A stretch of 64,000 bases of DNA, from positions 124,001 to 188,000 of the forward strand of contig NZ_JAANOV010000001.1 of NCBI RefSeq assembly GCF_011758745.1, in the 5' to 3' direction. The notes under the pieces are model-generated. The model was given only the letters and a program-made list of their open reading frames with translations. It did no database searches and was not told the origin of the DNA. The position numbers and the translations under genes are program-made. This document shows positions 9,018-18,501 of this stretch, in pieces; position 1 is the first letter of the stretch, and each line of letters begins with the position of its first letter. The DNA is from Amycolatopsis granulosa. GTDB lineage: Bacteria > Actinomycetota > Actinomycetes > Mycobacteriales > Pseudonocardiaceae.

Positions 9018-9932
9018 GTGTCCGAAGTTGAACCCAGCAGTTCCGCCACGCCCGAGCGGGGCACCGCGCGCGTCAAGCGCGGCATGGCCGAGATGCTCAA
9101 GGGCGGCGTGATCATGGACGTCGTCACCCCCGAGCAGGCGAAGATCGCCGAGGACGCCGGTGCGGTGGCCGTGATGGCGCTGGAGCGCGTGCCCGCCGAC
9201 ATCCGCGCCCAGGGCGGGGTGGCGCGGATGAGCGACCCGGACCTCATCGAGGGCATCATCTCCACGGTGTCCATCCCGGTGATGGCCAAGGCCCGGATCG
9301 GGCACTTCGTCGAGGCGCAGGTGCTCCAGTCGCTCGGGGTGGACTACATCGACGAGTCCGAGGTGCTCACCCCGGCCGACTACGCCAACCACATCGACAA
9401 GTGGGCGTTCACCGTGCCGTTCGTGTGCGGGGCGACCAACCTGGGCGAGGCGCTGCGCCGCATCACCGAGGGCGCGGCGATGATCCGCTCCAAGGGCGAG
9501 GCCGGCACCGGCGACGTGTCGAACGCGACCACCCACATGCGCAAGATCCGCGCGGAGATCCGGCGGCTGACGGCGCTGCCCGAGGACGAGCTGTACGTGG
9601 CGGCCAAGGAGATGCAGGCGCCCTACGAGCTGGTGCGCGAGGTGGCCGAGCGCGGGAAGCTGCCGGTCGTGCTGTTCACCGCCGGCGGGATCGCCACCCC
9701 CGCCGACGCGGCGATGATGATGCAGCTGGGCGCCGAGGGCGTGTTCGTCGGGTCCGGGATCTTCAAGTCCGGCGACCCGGCCAAGCGCGCGGCGGCCATC
9801 GTCAAGGCGACCACGTTCCACGACGACCCGGACGTCATCGCGAAGGTCTCCCGCGGCCTCGGCGAGGCGATGGTCGGCATCAACGTCGACGACGTGCCCG
9901 AGCCGCACCGCCTCGCCGAACGCGGCTGGTAG
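9018..9932 (+). CDS. pdxS: Pyridoxal 5'-phosphate synthase, synthase subunit
   Basis: 304 residues, a (beta/alpha)8 barrel that builds PLP from ribose 5-phosphate, glyceraldehyde 3-phosphate and ammonia supplied by PdxT. Catalytic residues are visible: D34 (GVIMDVV), K91 in VMAKARIGH and K159 in [16 protein letters not shown] 9018 was chosen because GAAAGG (9003–9008) lies nine bases upstream; an upstream in-frame GTG at 8982 coincides with the expected transcription start. pdxT follows after about 100 bases. Confidence 0.96.
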   Translation: MSEVEPSSSATPERGTARVKRGMAEMLKGGVIMDVVTPEQAKIAEDAGAVAVMALERVPADIRAQGGVARMSDPDLIEGIISTVSIPVMAKARIGHFVEAQVLQSLGVDYIDESEVLTPADYANHIDKWAFTVPFVCGATNLGEALRRITEGAAMIRSKGEAGTGDVSNATTHMRKIRAEIRRLTALPEDELYVAAKEMQAPYELVREVAERGKLPVVLFTAGGIATPADAAMMMQLGAEGVFVGSGIFKSGDPAKRAAAIVKATTFHDDPDVIAKVSRGLGEAMVGINVDDVPEPHRLAERGW

Positions 9933-10030
9933 CTCCACCCGCCCGGCCCGCTCCCGCGCCGCCGCCGAGCGGCCCGCCCCGCGGCAGCCGGGCCGAATAC
10001 CGTAAGCACGACGTGTTCCAGGAGGTCAGG

Positions 10031-10666
10031 GTGTCCGCGGTACCGGTGATCGGCGTGCTCGCGCTGCAGGGGGACGTGCGGGAGCACGTCGCCATGGTGG
10101 GGCGCGCCGGCGGGCACGCCGTCACCGTCCGCCGGGCGTCGGAGCTGGCCGCCGTCGACGGGCTCGTCCTGCCCGGCGGCGAGTCCACCACCATGTCCCG
10201 CCTGCTCTACACCTTCGACCTGCTCGAACCGCTGCGCCGGCGGCTCGACGGGGGCATGCCGGCGTTCGGGTCGTGCGCGGGCATGATCCTCCTCGCGAAA
10301 CAGGCCCTGGACGGGCGGCCGGACCAGCACCAGCTCGGCGCGCTGGATGTGATCGTCCGGCGCAACGCCTTCGGCCGCCAGGTCGACTCCTTCGAGGAGG
10401 ATCTGGACTTCACCGGCGTCACCGGCGGCCCGCTGCACGCGGTGTTCATCCGCGCCCCGTGGGTGGAAAAAGCCGGTGCCGACGTCGAGGTGCTGGCCAC
10501 GGTGCCCGCGACGGAGACCACCGGCGCTAGGATCGTCGCGGTCCGGCAGGGGCCGGTGCTCGCCACGGCCTTCCACCCGGAGCTGACCGGGGACGATCGG
10601 GTCCATCGCCTGTTCGTGGAGATGGTGCGGGACGCGGCGACGACGAGCGAGACGGAGGAGAGATGA
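10031..10666 (+). CDS. pdxT: Pyridoxal 5'-phosphate synthase, glutaminase subunit
   Basis: 211-residue class I glutamine amidotransferase that releases ammonia from glutamine and channels it to PdxS. The triad is present: nucleophile C82 (FGSCAGM), H182 and E184 (AFHPEL); the oxyanion-region PGGEST motif is at 48–53. GTG 10031 is preceded by AGGAGG at six bases. The last codons overlap yebC by ATGA, so both are translated from one message. Confidence 0.95.
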   Translation: MSAVPVIGVLALQGDVREHVAMVGRAGGHAVTVRRASELAAVDGLVLPGGESTTMSRLLYTFDLLEPLRRRLDGGMPAFGSCAGMILLAKQALDGRPDQHQLGALDVIVRRNAFGRQVDSFEEDLDFTGVTGGPLHAVFIRAPWVEKAGADVEVLATVPATETTGARIVAVRQGPVLATAFHPELTGDDRVHRLFVEMVRDAATTSETEER

Positions 10667-11415
10667 GCGGCCACTCCAAGTGGGCCACCACGAAGCACAA
10701 GAAGGCCGCCCTCGACGCCAAGCGTGGCAAGCTGTTCGCGAGACTGATCAAGAACATCGAGGTCGCCGCGCGGACCGGCGGGGGTGATCCCGAGGGCAAC
10801 CCGACCCTCTACGACGCCATCCAGAAGGCGAAGAAGAACTCGGTCCCGCAGGACAACATCGAGCGCGCCCGCAAGCGCGGCGCCGGCGAGGAGGCGGGCG
10901 GCGCGGACTGGCAGACGATCAACTACGAGGGCTACGGCCCCAACGGCGTCGCCGTGCTGATCGAGTGCCTGACCGACAACCGCAACCGCGCCGCCGGCGA
11001 GGTGCGCACCGCGCTGACCCGCAACGGCGGCTCGCTCGCCGACCCGGGCTCGGTGTCGTACCTGTTCAACCGCAAGGGCGTGGTGATCATGCCCAAGAAC
11101 GACCTGTCCGAGGACGACGTGCTGATGGCCGTCCTGGACGCGGGTGCGGAGGAGGTCAACGACCTCGGCGACAACTTCGAGATCGTCTCCGAGGCCACCG
11201 ACCTGATCAGCGTCCGCAAGGCGCTGCAGGACGCCGGCTACGACTATGAGTCGGCCGACCCGACGTTCCTGCCGTCGGTGAGCGTCCCGCTCGACGCCGA
11301 GGGCGCCAAGAAGGTGTTCCGGTTGATCGACGCGCTCGAGGACTGCGACGACGTGCAGAACGTCTACGCCAACTTTGACGTCTCCGACGAGGTGCTGGAA
11401 GAGGTCGGCGCGTAA
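10663..11415 (+). CDS. YebC/PmpR-family transcription or translation regulator
   Basis: 250 residues with the invariant start [25 protein letters not shown] and the [32 protein letters not shown] segment. Members act as DNA-binding regulators or, as shown more recently for some, in relieving ribosome stalls at proline stretches; which applies here cannot be read from sequence. ATGA overlap with pdxT; in mycobacteria the same neighbour order exists. Ends just before a strong hairpin. Confidence 0.93.
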   Translation: MSGHSKWATTKHKKAALDAKRGKLFARLIKNIEVAARTGGGDPEGNPTLYDAIQKAKKNSVPQDNIERARKRGAGEEAGGADWQTINYEGYGPNGVAVLIECLTDNRNRAAGEVRTALTRNGGSLADPGSVSYLFNRKGVVIMPKNDLSEDDVLMAVLDAGAEEVNDLGDNFEIVSEATDLISVRKALQDAGYDYESADPTFLPSVSVPLDAEGAKKVFRLIDALEDCDDVQNVYANFDVSDEVLEEVGA

Positions 11416-11430
11416 CACCGCTCTCCCCGA

Positions 11431-11461
11431 GGCCCTCCGGTGCACCCGGCGCCGGAGGGCC
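11431..11461 (+). terminator. Hairpin terminator after yebC
   Basis: Ten-base arms GGCCCTCCGG (11431–11440) and CCGGAGGGCC (11452–11461) pair perfectly around an 11-base loop, followed by TTG. It closes the pdxS–pdxT–yebC unit. Confidence 0.75.
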
Positions 11462-11533
11462 TTGCCGTGCAACGGGAACTTCCCACCGACGGGGTCTGTC
11501 CGGCGCCGGTGCGGGTACGGCAGAATGCCGCCC

Positions 11534-12043
11534 GTGACCGAGACCCTCGCGCCCGAAGAATCCGACCTCCTCGAGTGGATCGTCAACCAGGCCGAGACCC
11601 GTGGCAACGCGGTGATCTCGGTGGCGGGGGACGAGTCCGGGCCGGGGTTCGCGTTCACGGCGTGCGTGTGGGCGCTGCACGAGGTTCCCGAGGCGGTCGT
11701 CGTCGGGCTGCCGGAGCGGATGGCGCCGGTCCTGCTCGACGCCTACGTCGACCGCGCGGCCAACGGCGAGCAGTTCGAGCCCGGCAAGGTCTACCACGAC
11801 TTCTTCGAGGGAGTCCCGGTCACCTTCGAGCGCGTCGCGAAGGGGCACTACCTCGAATACTTCGGCAGCGCGTTCCTCGTCTACCCGGACGGCGACTTCC
11901 CGGCGCTGCAGATCATCGTCGCCACCCCGGACGGGCACTGGCCGTGGAGCGACGAGGCGCCCGAGGGGTTCGCCGACTGGCAGCCGGTCCTCACCGAGAG
12001 CGGGCGGCCGGAGAGCTGGACCCCGGGCGCCGACGGTCCATAG
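11534..12043 (+). CDS. DUF4262-type protein
   Basis: 169 residues resembling the DUF4262 family, small cytoplasmic proteins of unknown function with a characteristic start (ESDLLEWIVNQAETRGNAVISV), FAFTACVWALHEVPEAVVVGLP and a C-terminal tryptophan-rich ATPDGHWPWSDEAPEGFADWQP. GTG 11534 is preferred because CAGAAT (11521–11526) ends seven bases upstream, fitting a leaderless promoter; ATG 11525 is three codons earlier. It is isolated between hairpins on both sides, so it is transcribed alone. Confidence 0.75.
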   Translation: MTETLAPEESDLLEWIVNQAETRGNAVISVAGDESGPGFAFTACVWALHEVPEAVVVGLPERMAPVLLDAYVDRAANGEQFEPGKVYHDFFEGVPVTFERVAKGHYLEYFGSAFLVYPDGDFPALQIIVATPDGHWPWSDEAPEGFADWQPVLTESGRPESWTPGADGP

Positions 12044-12054
12044 TGGACGATCAT

Positions 12055-12081
12055 CGGTCCCGGCGCGTCGTGCCGGGACCG
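12055..12081 (+). terminator. Hairpin terminator after the DUF4262 gene
   Basis: CGGTCCCGGC (12055–12064) pairs perfectly with GCCGGGACCG (12072–12081) around a seven-base loop. It separates the DUF4262 gene from the ruvC promoter. Confidence 0.7.
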
Positions 12082-12096
12082 GGCCGTCCGGCACGG

Positions 12097-12122
12097 TAGC
12101 CTCACCTCGAACGCGTGTTCGG
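12097..12122 (+). promoter_or_regulatory. ruvC promoter with LexA (SOS) box
   Basis: TAGCCT (12097–12102) is a -10 box. TCGAAC-GCGT-GTTCGG (12107–12122) matches the mycobacterial/Bacillus-type LexA box TCGAACN4GTTCGA at 11 of 12 defined positions, lying over the expected transcription start. DNA-damage induction of ruvCAB is the expected outcome, as reported for mycobacteria. Confidence 0.8.
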
Positions 12123-12140
12123 CGCTAGGAGGGTGGAGCG

Positions 12141-12770
12141 GTGCGAGTGCTCGGCGTGGACCCCGGGCTGACCCGGTGCGGGCTCGGCGTGGTGGACGGG
12201 GGCACGGGCCGCACGGTCACCTGTGTCGCGGTGGGCGTGGTGCGCACCCCGGTGGAGGACACGCTCGGGCGGCGGCTGCTCGCGGTCTCCGACGCGGTCG
12301 AGCAGTGGCTGGACACCTACCGGCCGGCGGCGGTCGCCGTCGAACGCGTCTTCAGCCAGCACAACGTGCGCACCGCCATGGGCACCGCGCAGGCGGGGGG
12401 AGTGGTCGCCCTGGCAGCGGCCCGCCGTGGGCTGCCGGTCGTGTTCCACACCCCGAGCGAGGTCAAGGCCGCCGTCACCGGCAGCGGCCGCGCGGACAAG
12501 GCGCAGGTGACCGGCATGGTGACCCGGCTGCTCGGGCTCGCGCAGGCGCCCCGCCCGGCCGACGCCGCCGACGCGCTCGCGCTAGCCATCTGCCACCTGT
12601 GGCGTCAGCCGATGCGCGACCGCCTCGCCGAGGCCGAGGCCCGCGCGGCCGAACTGGCCCGCACGCACCGGGCCCGCCTCGCCGCGGCGGCGAAGTCGGC
12701 CAATACGGTGTCCCGGACGGCGGTGACGCGGCGGAACACGCGGACACCAGGGAAGGGAGTGCGCGGATGA
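12141..12770 (+). CDS. ruvC: Holliday junction endonuclease RuvC
   Basis: 209-residue RNase H-fold resolvase that cuts Holliday junctions pulled along by RuvAB. The four metal-binding acids are in place: D7, E68, D141 and D144. The C-terminal 45 residues are a basic tail longer than in E. coli, typical of actinobacteria. GTG 12141 has AGGAGG eight bases upstream. The stop overlaps ruvA by ATGA. A LexA box precedes the gene. Confidence 0.97.
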   Translation: MRVLGVDPGLTRCGLGVVDGGTGRTVTCVAVGVVRTPVEDTLGRRLLAVSDAVEQWLDTYRPAAVAVERVFSQHNVRTAMGTAQAGGVVALAAARRGLPVVFHTPSEVKAAVTGSGRADKAQVTGMVTRLLGLAQAPRPADAADALALAICHLWRQPMRDRLAEAEARAAELARTHRARLAAAAKSANTVSRTAVTRRNTRTPGKGVRG

Positions 12771-13354
12771 TCTCCTCGGTCCGGGGCGAGGTGCTCTCGG
12801 TCGGGCTCGACCACGTGGTGGTGGAGGTCGGCGGGGTCGGCCTCGCGGTGCAGGCCACCCCGGCGACGCTGGCCACCCTGCGCCGCGGTGAGCAGGCCCG
12901 GTTGCACACGTCCCTGGTGGTGCGCGAGGACTCGCTGACCCTGTTCGGGTTCGCCGACGCGGAGGCCCGCGAGCTGTTCGGGCTGCTGCAGACCGTCTCC
13001 GGGATCGGCCCGCGCCTGGCGCTCGCCGCGCTGGCGGTGCTCGACCCGGACAAGCTGCGCACCGCACTGGCCGAAGGCAACATCACCGTCCTCACCCAGG
13101 TGCCCGGCATCGGCCGCAAGGGCGCCGAACGGCTCACCCTCGAGCTGCGCGACAAGGTCACCGCGGCCGGCGCGGAGGCCGCCGCGGTCCCCGCGGGCGG
13201 CGCGGTGCGCGCCGAGGTCGTCGACGCCCTCACCGGTCTCGGGTTCCCGGCCAAGCAGGCCGAACAGGTCGTGGAGAAGGTGCTCGCCGCGGGCGAGGCC
13301 GGCACGACACCGGCCGTGCTGCGCGCGGCCCTGAGCGCCCTCGGGCGCAAGTGA
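12767..13354 (+). CDS. ruvA: Holliday junction DNA helicase subunit RuvA
   Basis: 195 residues. Tetrameric junction-binding protein that loads the RuvB motor. Domain I ([13 protein letters not shown]) is an OB fold, domain II carries two helix-hairpin-helix motifs ([14 protein letters not shown] and [16 protein letters not shown]), and domain III (residues ~145–195) contacts RuvB. ATG overlaps the ruvC stop by four bases. Confidence 0.97.
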   Translation: MISSVRGEVLSVGLDHVVVEVGGVGLAVQATPATLATLRRGEQARLHTSLVVREDSLTLFGFADAEARELFGLLQTVSGIGPRLALAALAVLDPDKLRTALAEGNITVLTQVPGIGRKGAERLTLELRDKVTAAGAEAAAVPAGGAVRAEVVDALTGLGFPAKQAEQVVEKVLAAGEAGTTPAVLRAALSALGRK

Positions 13355-13366
13355 GGCAGCTGACGC

Positions 13367-14425
<1,059 letters not shown>

Positions 14426-14523
14426 CCGGGTGCCGGCCGGCCAGTGGTGCCTGGCACACTCGAAAGAGCACATCCGGACAAAAGAGGTGCGCGGCCGCTG
14501 CGTCGCACACCGAATGGAGAATC

Positions 14524-14922
14524 ATGGAACAGCTTTTCCTGCCGTTGCTGCTCATGCTCGTCGTGGCGATCCCGCTGGTGATGGGCACCCGGAAGCAGAA
14601 GCGTGCCGCGCAGGAGCAGCAGAAGCTGCAGGGCAGCCTGTCCGAGGGCGACCGGGTGATGACGACGTCCGGCCTGTACGGGACGGTGGCCGACACCAGC
14701 AGCGACACCACGATCGACATCGAGATCGCGCCCGGTGTCGTGACGACGTGGCTGCGCCAGGCGGTGCGCGAGAAGGTCGCGCCCGAGGTGGCCGACGAGA
14801 CCGGGGCCGACGACGTCAGCGACGCCGCCGTGGTGGAGCCGGTGGAGACCACCGAGCCCGCCCAGGCCGAGGAGAAGCCCGGCCCGCAGATCGCGCCGCC
14901 GCTGGAGCACGAGAAGAAGTAG
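14524..14922 (+). CDS. yajC: Preprotein translocase accessory subunit YajC
   Basis: 132 residues: one N-terminal transmembrane helix (about 4–20, LFLPLLLMLVVAIPLVMG), a basic stretch, the YajC domain (EGDRVMTTSGLYGTVADTS) and an acidic, proline-rich tail. It associates with SecDF in the membrane. GGAGA lies just upstream of ATG 14524. A stable hairpin separates it from secD. Confidence 0.92.
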   Translation: MEQLFLPLLLMLVVAIPLVMGTRKQKRAAQEQQKLQGSLSEGDRVMTTSGLYGTVADTSSDTTIDIEIAPGVVTTWLRQAVREKVAPEVADETGADDVSDAAVVEPVETTEPAQAEEKPGPQIAPPLEHEKK

Positions 14923-14938
14923 GCCCGACCGCAGGGCA

Positions 14939-14967
14939 ACCCCGGCGTCCGACGGTGACGCCGGGGT
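14939..14967 (+). terminator. Hairpin between yajC and secD
   Basis: ACCCCGGCGTC (14939–14949) and GACGCCGGGGT (14957–14967) form a perfect 11-bp stem with a seven-base loop. It lies inside an otherwise conserved operon, so it may be a partial terminator or an mRNA-stability element that sets the YajC:SecD ratio; a TACGTA-poor leader of about 90 bases then leads to secD. Confidence 0.6.
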
Positions 14968-15057
14968 CAACGCCGCGTTCACAACGCGGCGAGTAGTGTC
15001 TGCGTACCGCCCCGTAGGCGGACGATCCATCGCTGACCGTCGAGGAGAACGACCACC

Positions 15058-16632
15058 GTGGCACCACCGGCCGGGCGGATCCGCCCGGGACGCTATCTCG
15101 GCTTCTTCGTCCTGATCGTGGTCGTGCTCTACGCGCTGGTGTTCTTCACCGGCGGGGGCAAGCCCACGCCGAAGCTGGGCATCGACCTGCAGGGCGGCAC
15201 CCGGGTGACGCTGAGCGCGCGCACCCCGGACGGCTCGGCGCCCTCGCGTGACTCGCTCAACCAGGCGCGCCAGATCATCGAGACCCGTGTGAACGGGATC
15301 GGCGTCAGCGGCACCGAGGTGGTGCTCGACGGCAACAACATCGTGATCACCGTGCCCGGTGAGCAGGGCGACCAGGCCAAGAAGCTCGGCCAGACGGCCC
15401 AGCTCGGGTTCCGCAAGGTGCTCGACGCGCAGCCGGTCACCACGCCGCCGGTCGCGGCGCCGCCGGGCCAGGCCGACGACCCGGCCGCGATCCAGCAGGC
15501 CAAGGCGACCCGCCAGGCCGCCACCCTGGTCACCGGCACCGGCGACACCCTCGCCGCCGGTCCCGCCGCCTCCCAGGCGCTGGCCGCGTACGCCTGCTCC
15601 ACGCAGGATCCGCTGCGCGGCAACGATGACCCGAACCTGCCGCTGCTGACCTGCGACCAGAACGGCACCGAGAAGTACCTGCTCGGCCCGGTGTTCCTGA
15701 AGGGCACCGAGATCGCCAACGCGGCCGCGGCGCCGCCCGCGCAGAACAAACCGGGCTGGACGGTCGAGCTGTCGTTCAAGTCCGACGGTCGCCAGACCTG
15801 GGCCGACTTCACCACGAAGAACATCGGCCAGCGCGCGGCGTTCGTGCTCGACACCGAGGTCGTCTCCGCACCGACGATCCAGAACGCGATCCTCGACGGC
15901 AACACGCAGATCAGCGGCAATTTCACGCAGCAGCAGACCAAGGACCTGGCGGACATCCTCAAGTACGGGTCGCTGCCGTTGTCGTTCGCCGCGTCCGACG
16001 CCACCACCGTCTCGGCGACGCTCGGGCTGGCCTCGCTCGAGGCGGGCCTGATCGCCGGGGGCATCGGCCTCGCGCTGGTGTTCGTCTACTGCCTGGTCTA
16101 CTACCGCCTGCTCGGGTTCCTGACGATCGTCTCGCTCGGCCTGTCCGGCCTGATCGTGTACGCGGTGCTGGTGCTGCTCGGGCGGTGGATCAACTTCACG
16201 CTCGACCTCGCCGGGGTCGCCGGGTTCATCATCGCCATCGGCGTGACCGCGGACTCGTTCGTGGTGTTCTTCGAACGGCTCAAGGACGAGATCCGCGAGG
16301 GCGGGCGCAGCTTCCGCTCCGCGGTCCCGCGTGGCTGGGTGCGCGCCCGGCGCACCATCCTCGCCTCGGACGCGGTCATGTTCCTCGCGTCCGCGGTGCT
16401 CTACGCCATCGCGGTCGGCGACGTCCAGGGCTTCGCCTTCACCCTGGGCATGTCGACCGTGCTCGACCTGATCGTGGTGTTCCTGGTGACGCACCCGCTG
16501 GTCGCGCTGGCGTCGAAGTCGAAGTTCCTGTCCCAGCCGAAGCTCACCGGGCTCGGCGGCGTGCAGACGCTGGCCGCCCAGCGGCGGCCCGCGCGCAAGG
16601 TGCCCGCCGGCGCGGGCGCGAAGGAGTCCTGA
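15058..16632 (+). CDS. secD: Protein translocase subunit SecD
   Basis: 524-residue RND-type membrane protein that uses the proton gradient to pull exported proteins out of SecYEG. TM1 (about 12–31), the large extracytoplasmic P1 domain with the KLGIDLQGGTRVTL signature, and TM2–6 from about residue 320 (AGLIAGGIGLALVFVYCLVYY) with the conserved D-S-F-V-V-F-F-E-R motif in TM4. A Gln/Pro/Ala-rich insertion (about residues 120–190) is typical of actinobacteria. GTG 15058 has GAGGAG ten bases upstream. Confidence 0.96.
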   Translation: MAPPAGRIRPGRYLGFFVLIVVVLYALVFFTGGGKPTPKLGIDLQGGTRVTLSARTPDGSAPSRDSLNQARQIIETRVNGIGVSGTEVVLDGNNIVITVPGEQGDQAKKLGQTAQLGFRKVLDAQPVTTPPVAAPPGQADDPAAIQQAKATRQAATLVTGTGDTLAAGPAASQALAAYACSTQDPLRGNDDPNLPLLTCDQNGTEKYLLGPVFLKGTEIANAAAAPPAQNKPGWTVELSFKSDGRQTWADFTTKNIGQRAAFVLDTEVVSAPTIQNAILDGNTQISGNFTQQQTKDLADILKYGSLPLSFAASDATTVSATLGLASLEAGLIAGGIGLALVFVYCLVYYRLLGFLTIVSLGLSGLIVYAVLVLLGRWINFTLDLAGVAGFIIAIGVTADSFVVFFERLKDEIREGGRSFRSAVPRGWVRARRTILASDAVMFLASAVLYAIAVGDVQGFAFTLGMSTVLDLIVVFLVTHPLVALASKSKFLSQPKLTGLGGVQTLAAQRRPARKVPAGAGAKES

Positions 16633-16633
16633 C

Positions 16634-17872
16634 GTGGCAGACGAGCTGAACACCGAGAAGGTGACGTCCACCGGCGCCACCCCGGCCGCGAAGAAGGCCG
16701 GCAAGGAGAGCGTGTTCCACCGCCTCTACGTCGGCACCGGCGCCTTCGACATCGTCGGCAAGCGCAAGCGCTGGTACACCTTCTTCGTTGTGCTGGTGCT
16801 GGTGTGCCTCGCCTCGATCGGCGTCCGCGGCTTCAACCTGGGCATCGAGTTCGAGGGCGGCACCCAGATCCAGATGCCGGCCCGCGGCGCGAACGGCCCG
16901 ATCACGACCGACGCGGCCAAGCGGGCGTTCGCCGACGCGATCGGCGAGCAGTCCGAATCGGCCCAGACCGTCGGCGTCGGCGACGCGGCCACGGTGCAGC
17001 TGCGGTCCAGCACGCTGGACGCCGACCAGGTCGCCAAGGTCAAGCAGTCGCTGTTCGACGAGCTCAAGCCGATCGGCAGCAACGGCCAGCCGAGCGCGCA
17101 GGCGATCAGCGACAGCGCGGTGAGCGCCTCCTGGGGACAGGAGATCTCCAGGCAGGCGCTGATCGCGCTCGCGGTGTTCATGGTCCTGGTGACCGTGTTC
17201 CTGGCGATCTACTTCGAGAAGTGGATGGCGATCACCGCGCTCATCGCGCTGGTGCACGACATCCTGGTCACCGCGGGCATCTACTCGCTGGTCGGGTTCG
17301 AGGTCACCCCGGCGACGGTGATCGGCCTGCTGACGATCCTCGGGTTCTCCCTCTACGACACCGTGGTGGTGTTCGACAAGGTCAAGGAGAACACCCGCGG
17401 CATCCTCGGGCTGACCCGCCGCACCTACGCCGAGACGGCGAACCTGGCGCTGAACCAGACCCTGATGCGGTCGATCAACACCTCGGTCATCGCGCTGCTG
17501 CCGGTGCTGGGCCTGCTGGTCGTCGGTTACATCCTGCTCGGCTCCGGCACACTGCAGGACCTCGCGCTCGTGCAGCTGACCGGCATGCTCGCCGGCGTGA
17601 TGTCGTCGCTGTTCCTGGCGACGCCCCTGCTGGTGGACTTCAAGATGCGCGACCCGAAGTACAAACAGCAGGCCGACCGGGTGCGGGCGCGCCGCGCCAG
17701 CCAGGCGCGCAAGGCGGCCGAGCGCGAGGAGGACCTCGACGCGAGCGACGACGAGGCCCTCGGCGCGGAGCTGCGCAAGGAGAAGGCGTACGCGGCCGCG
17801 GCGAGTGTCCCGGCGCGCACGCCGAAGGCGCAGCCGCGGCGCGGGCGGCCCTCGGGCAAGCGGAAGCGCTGA
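16634..17872 (+). CDS. secF: Protein translocase subunit SecF
   Basis: 412 residues, partner of SecD. TM1 near 50–70, the FNLGIEFEGGTQIQ signature, then five TM helices (from SRQALIALAVFMVLVTVF) with the SLYDTVVVFDKVKEN motif. The last ~80 residues are a basic, cytoplasmic, low-complexity tail (RRGRPSGKRKR) longer than in E. coli. The start is GTG one base after the secD stop, and apt starts four bases after its own stop. Confidence 0.96.
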   Translation: MADELNTEKVTSTGATPAAKKAGKESVFHRLYVGTGAFDIVGKRKRWYTFFVVLVLVCLASIGVRGFNLGIEFEGGTQIQMPARGANGPITTDAAKRAFADAIGEQSESAQTVGVGDAATVQLRSSTLDADQVAKVKQSLFDELKPIGSNGQPSAQAISDSAVSASWGQEISRQALIALAVFMVLVTVFLAIYFEKWMAITALIALVHDILVTAGIYSLVGFEVTPATVIGLLTILGFSLYDTVVVFDKVKENTRGILGLTRRTYAETANLALNQTLMRSINTSVIALLPVLGLLVVGYILLGSGTLQDLALVQLTGMLAGVMSSLFLATPLLVDFKMRDPKYKQQADRVRARRASQARKAAEREEDLDASDDEALGAELRKEKAYAAAASVPARTPKAQPRRGRPSGKRKR

Positions 17873-17876
17873 GCGC

Positions 17877-18395
17877 GTGGAGCTGGAGCGCGCGCTCGGC
17901 CTGATCGCCGAGGTGCCGGACTTCCCCGAGCCCGGTGTGCTGTTCCGCGATCTGTCGCCGCTGTTCGCAGACGCGGGCGGGTTCCGTGCGGTCGTCGACG
18001 CCCTGGCGGCGACGGTCGACCCGGAGACCGACGTGCTGGCGGCGGTCGAGGCGCGCGGGTTCCTGCTCGCCGCGGCTGTCGGCTACGCCCGCGGGCTCGG
18101 TGTCGTGCTGGTGCGCAAGCCCGGCAAGCTGCCCAGCGTCGCGGCACGGGTCGACTACTCCCTGGAGTACGGGACGGCCACCGTGGAGCTGCCTGCCGGT
18201 GTCGTCGCCCCCGGGCAGCGGGCGGTGGTGATCGACGACGTGCTCGCCACCGGTGGCACCGTCGCCGCCGCATGCGAGTTGCTGGAGAAGGCCGGTGCGG
18301 CCGTGTCCGGCGTGTCGGTCGTGATGGAGCTGGCCGCCCTTGACGGGCGGTCGGCGCTGACCGGGCGGAAGGTCAGCTCGCTGCTGGTCGCCTGA
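17877..18395 (+). CDS. apt: Adenine phosphoribosyltransferase
   Basis: 172-residue type I phosphoribosyltransferase converting adenine and PRPP to AMP. PRPP-binding motif [12 protein letters not shown] (118–128, acids D120 and D121) and the N-terminal [16 protein letters not shown] segment, which contributes to adenine recognition, are present. GTG 17877 follows the secF stop by four bases, so the gene is co-transcribed with secDF as in mycobacteria. A hairpin follows it. Confidence 0.94.
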   Translation: MELERALGLIAEVPDFPEPGVLFRDLSPLFADAGGFRAVVDALAATVDPETDVLAAVEARGFLLAAAVGYARGLGVVLVRKPGKLPSVAARVDYSLEYGTATVELPAGVVAPGQRAVVIDDVLATGGTVAAACELLEKAGAAVSGVSVVMELAALDGRSALTGRKVSSLLVA

Positions 18396-18401
18396 CCGTT
18401 C

Positions 18402-18429
18402 GCCGCGCCGGGGTGGCGGTCGGCGCGGC
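18402..18429 (+). terminator. Hairpin terminator after apt
   Basis: GCCGCGCCG (18402–18410) pairs with CGGCGCGGC (18421–18429) around a ten-base loop. It separates apt from rel. A -10-like TACGCT near 18456 after it could give rel its own promoter. Confidence 0.6.
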
Positions 18430-18501
18430 TGGGAACAACTCGGCGGCCCGCCGGGGTTACGCTTGTTGGTCTACAGGCCGCGCGATGAGCAGGAGGTGGG
18501 C

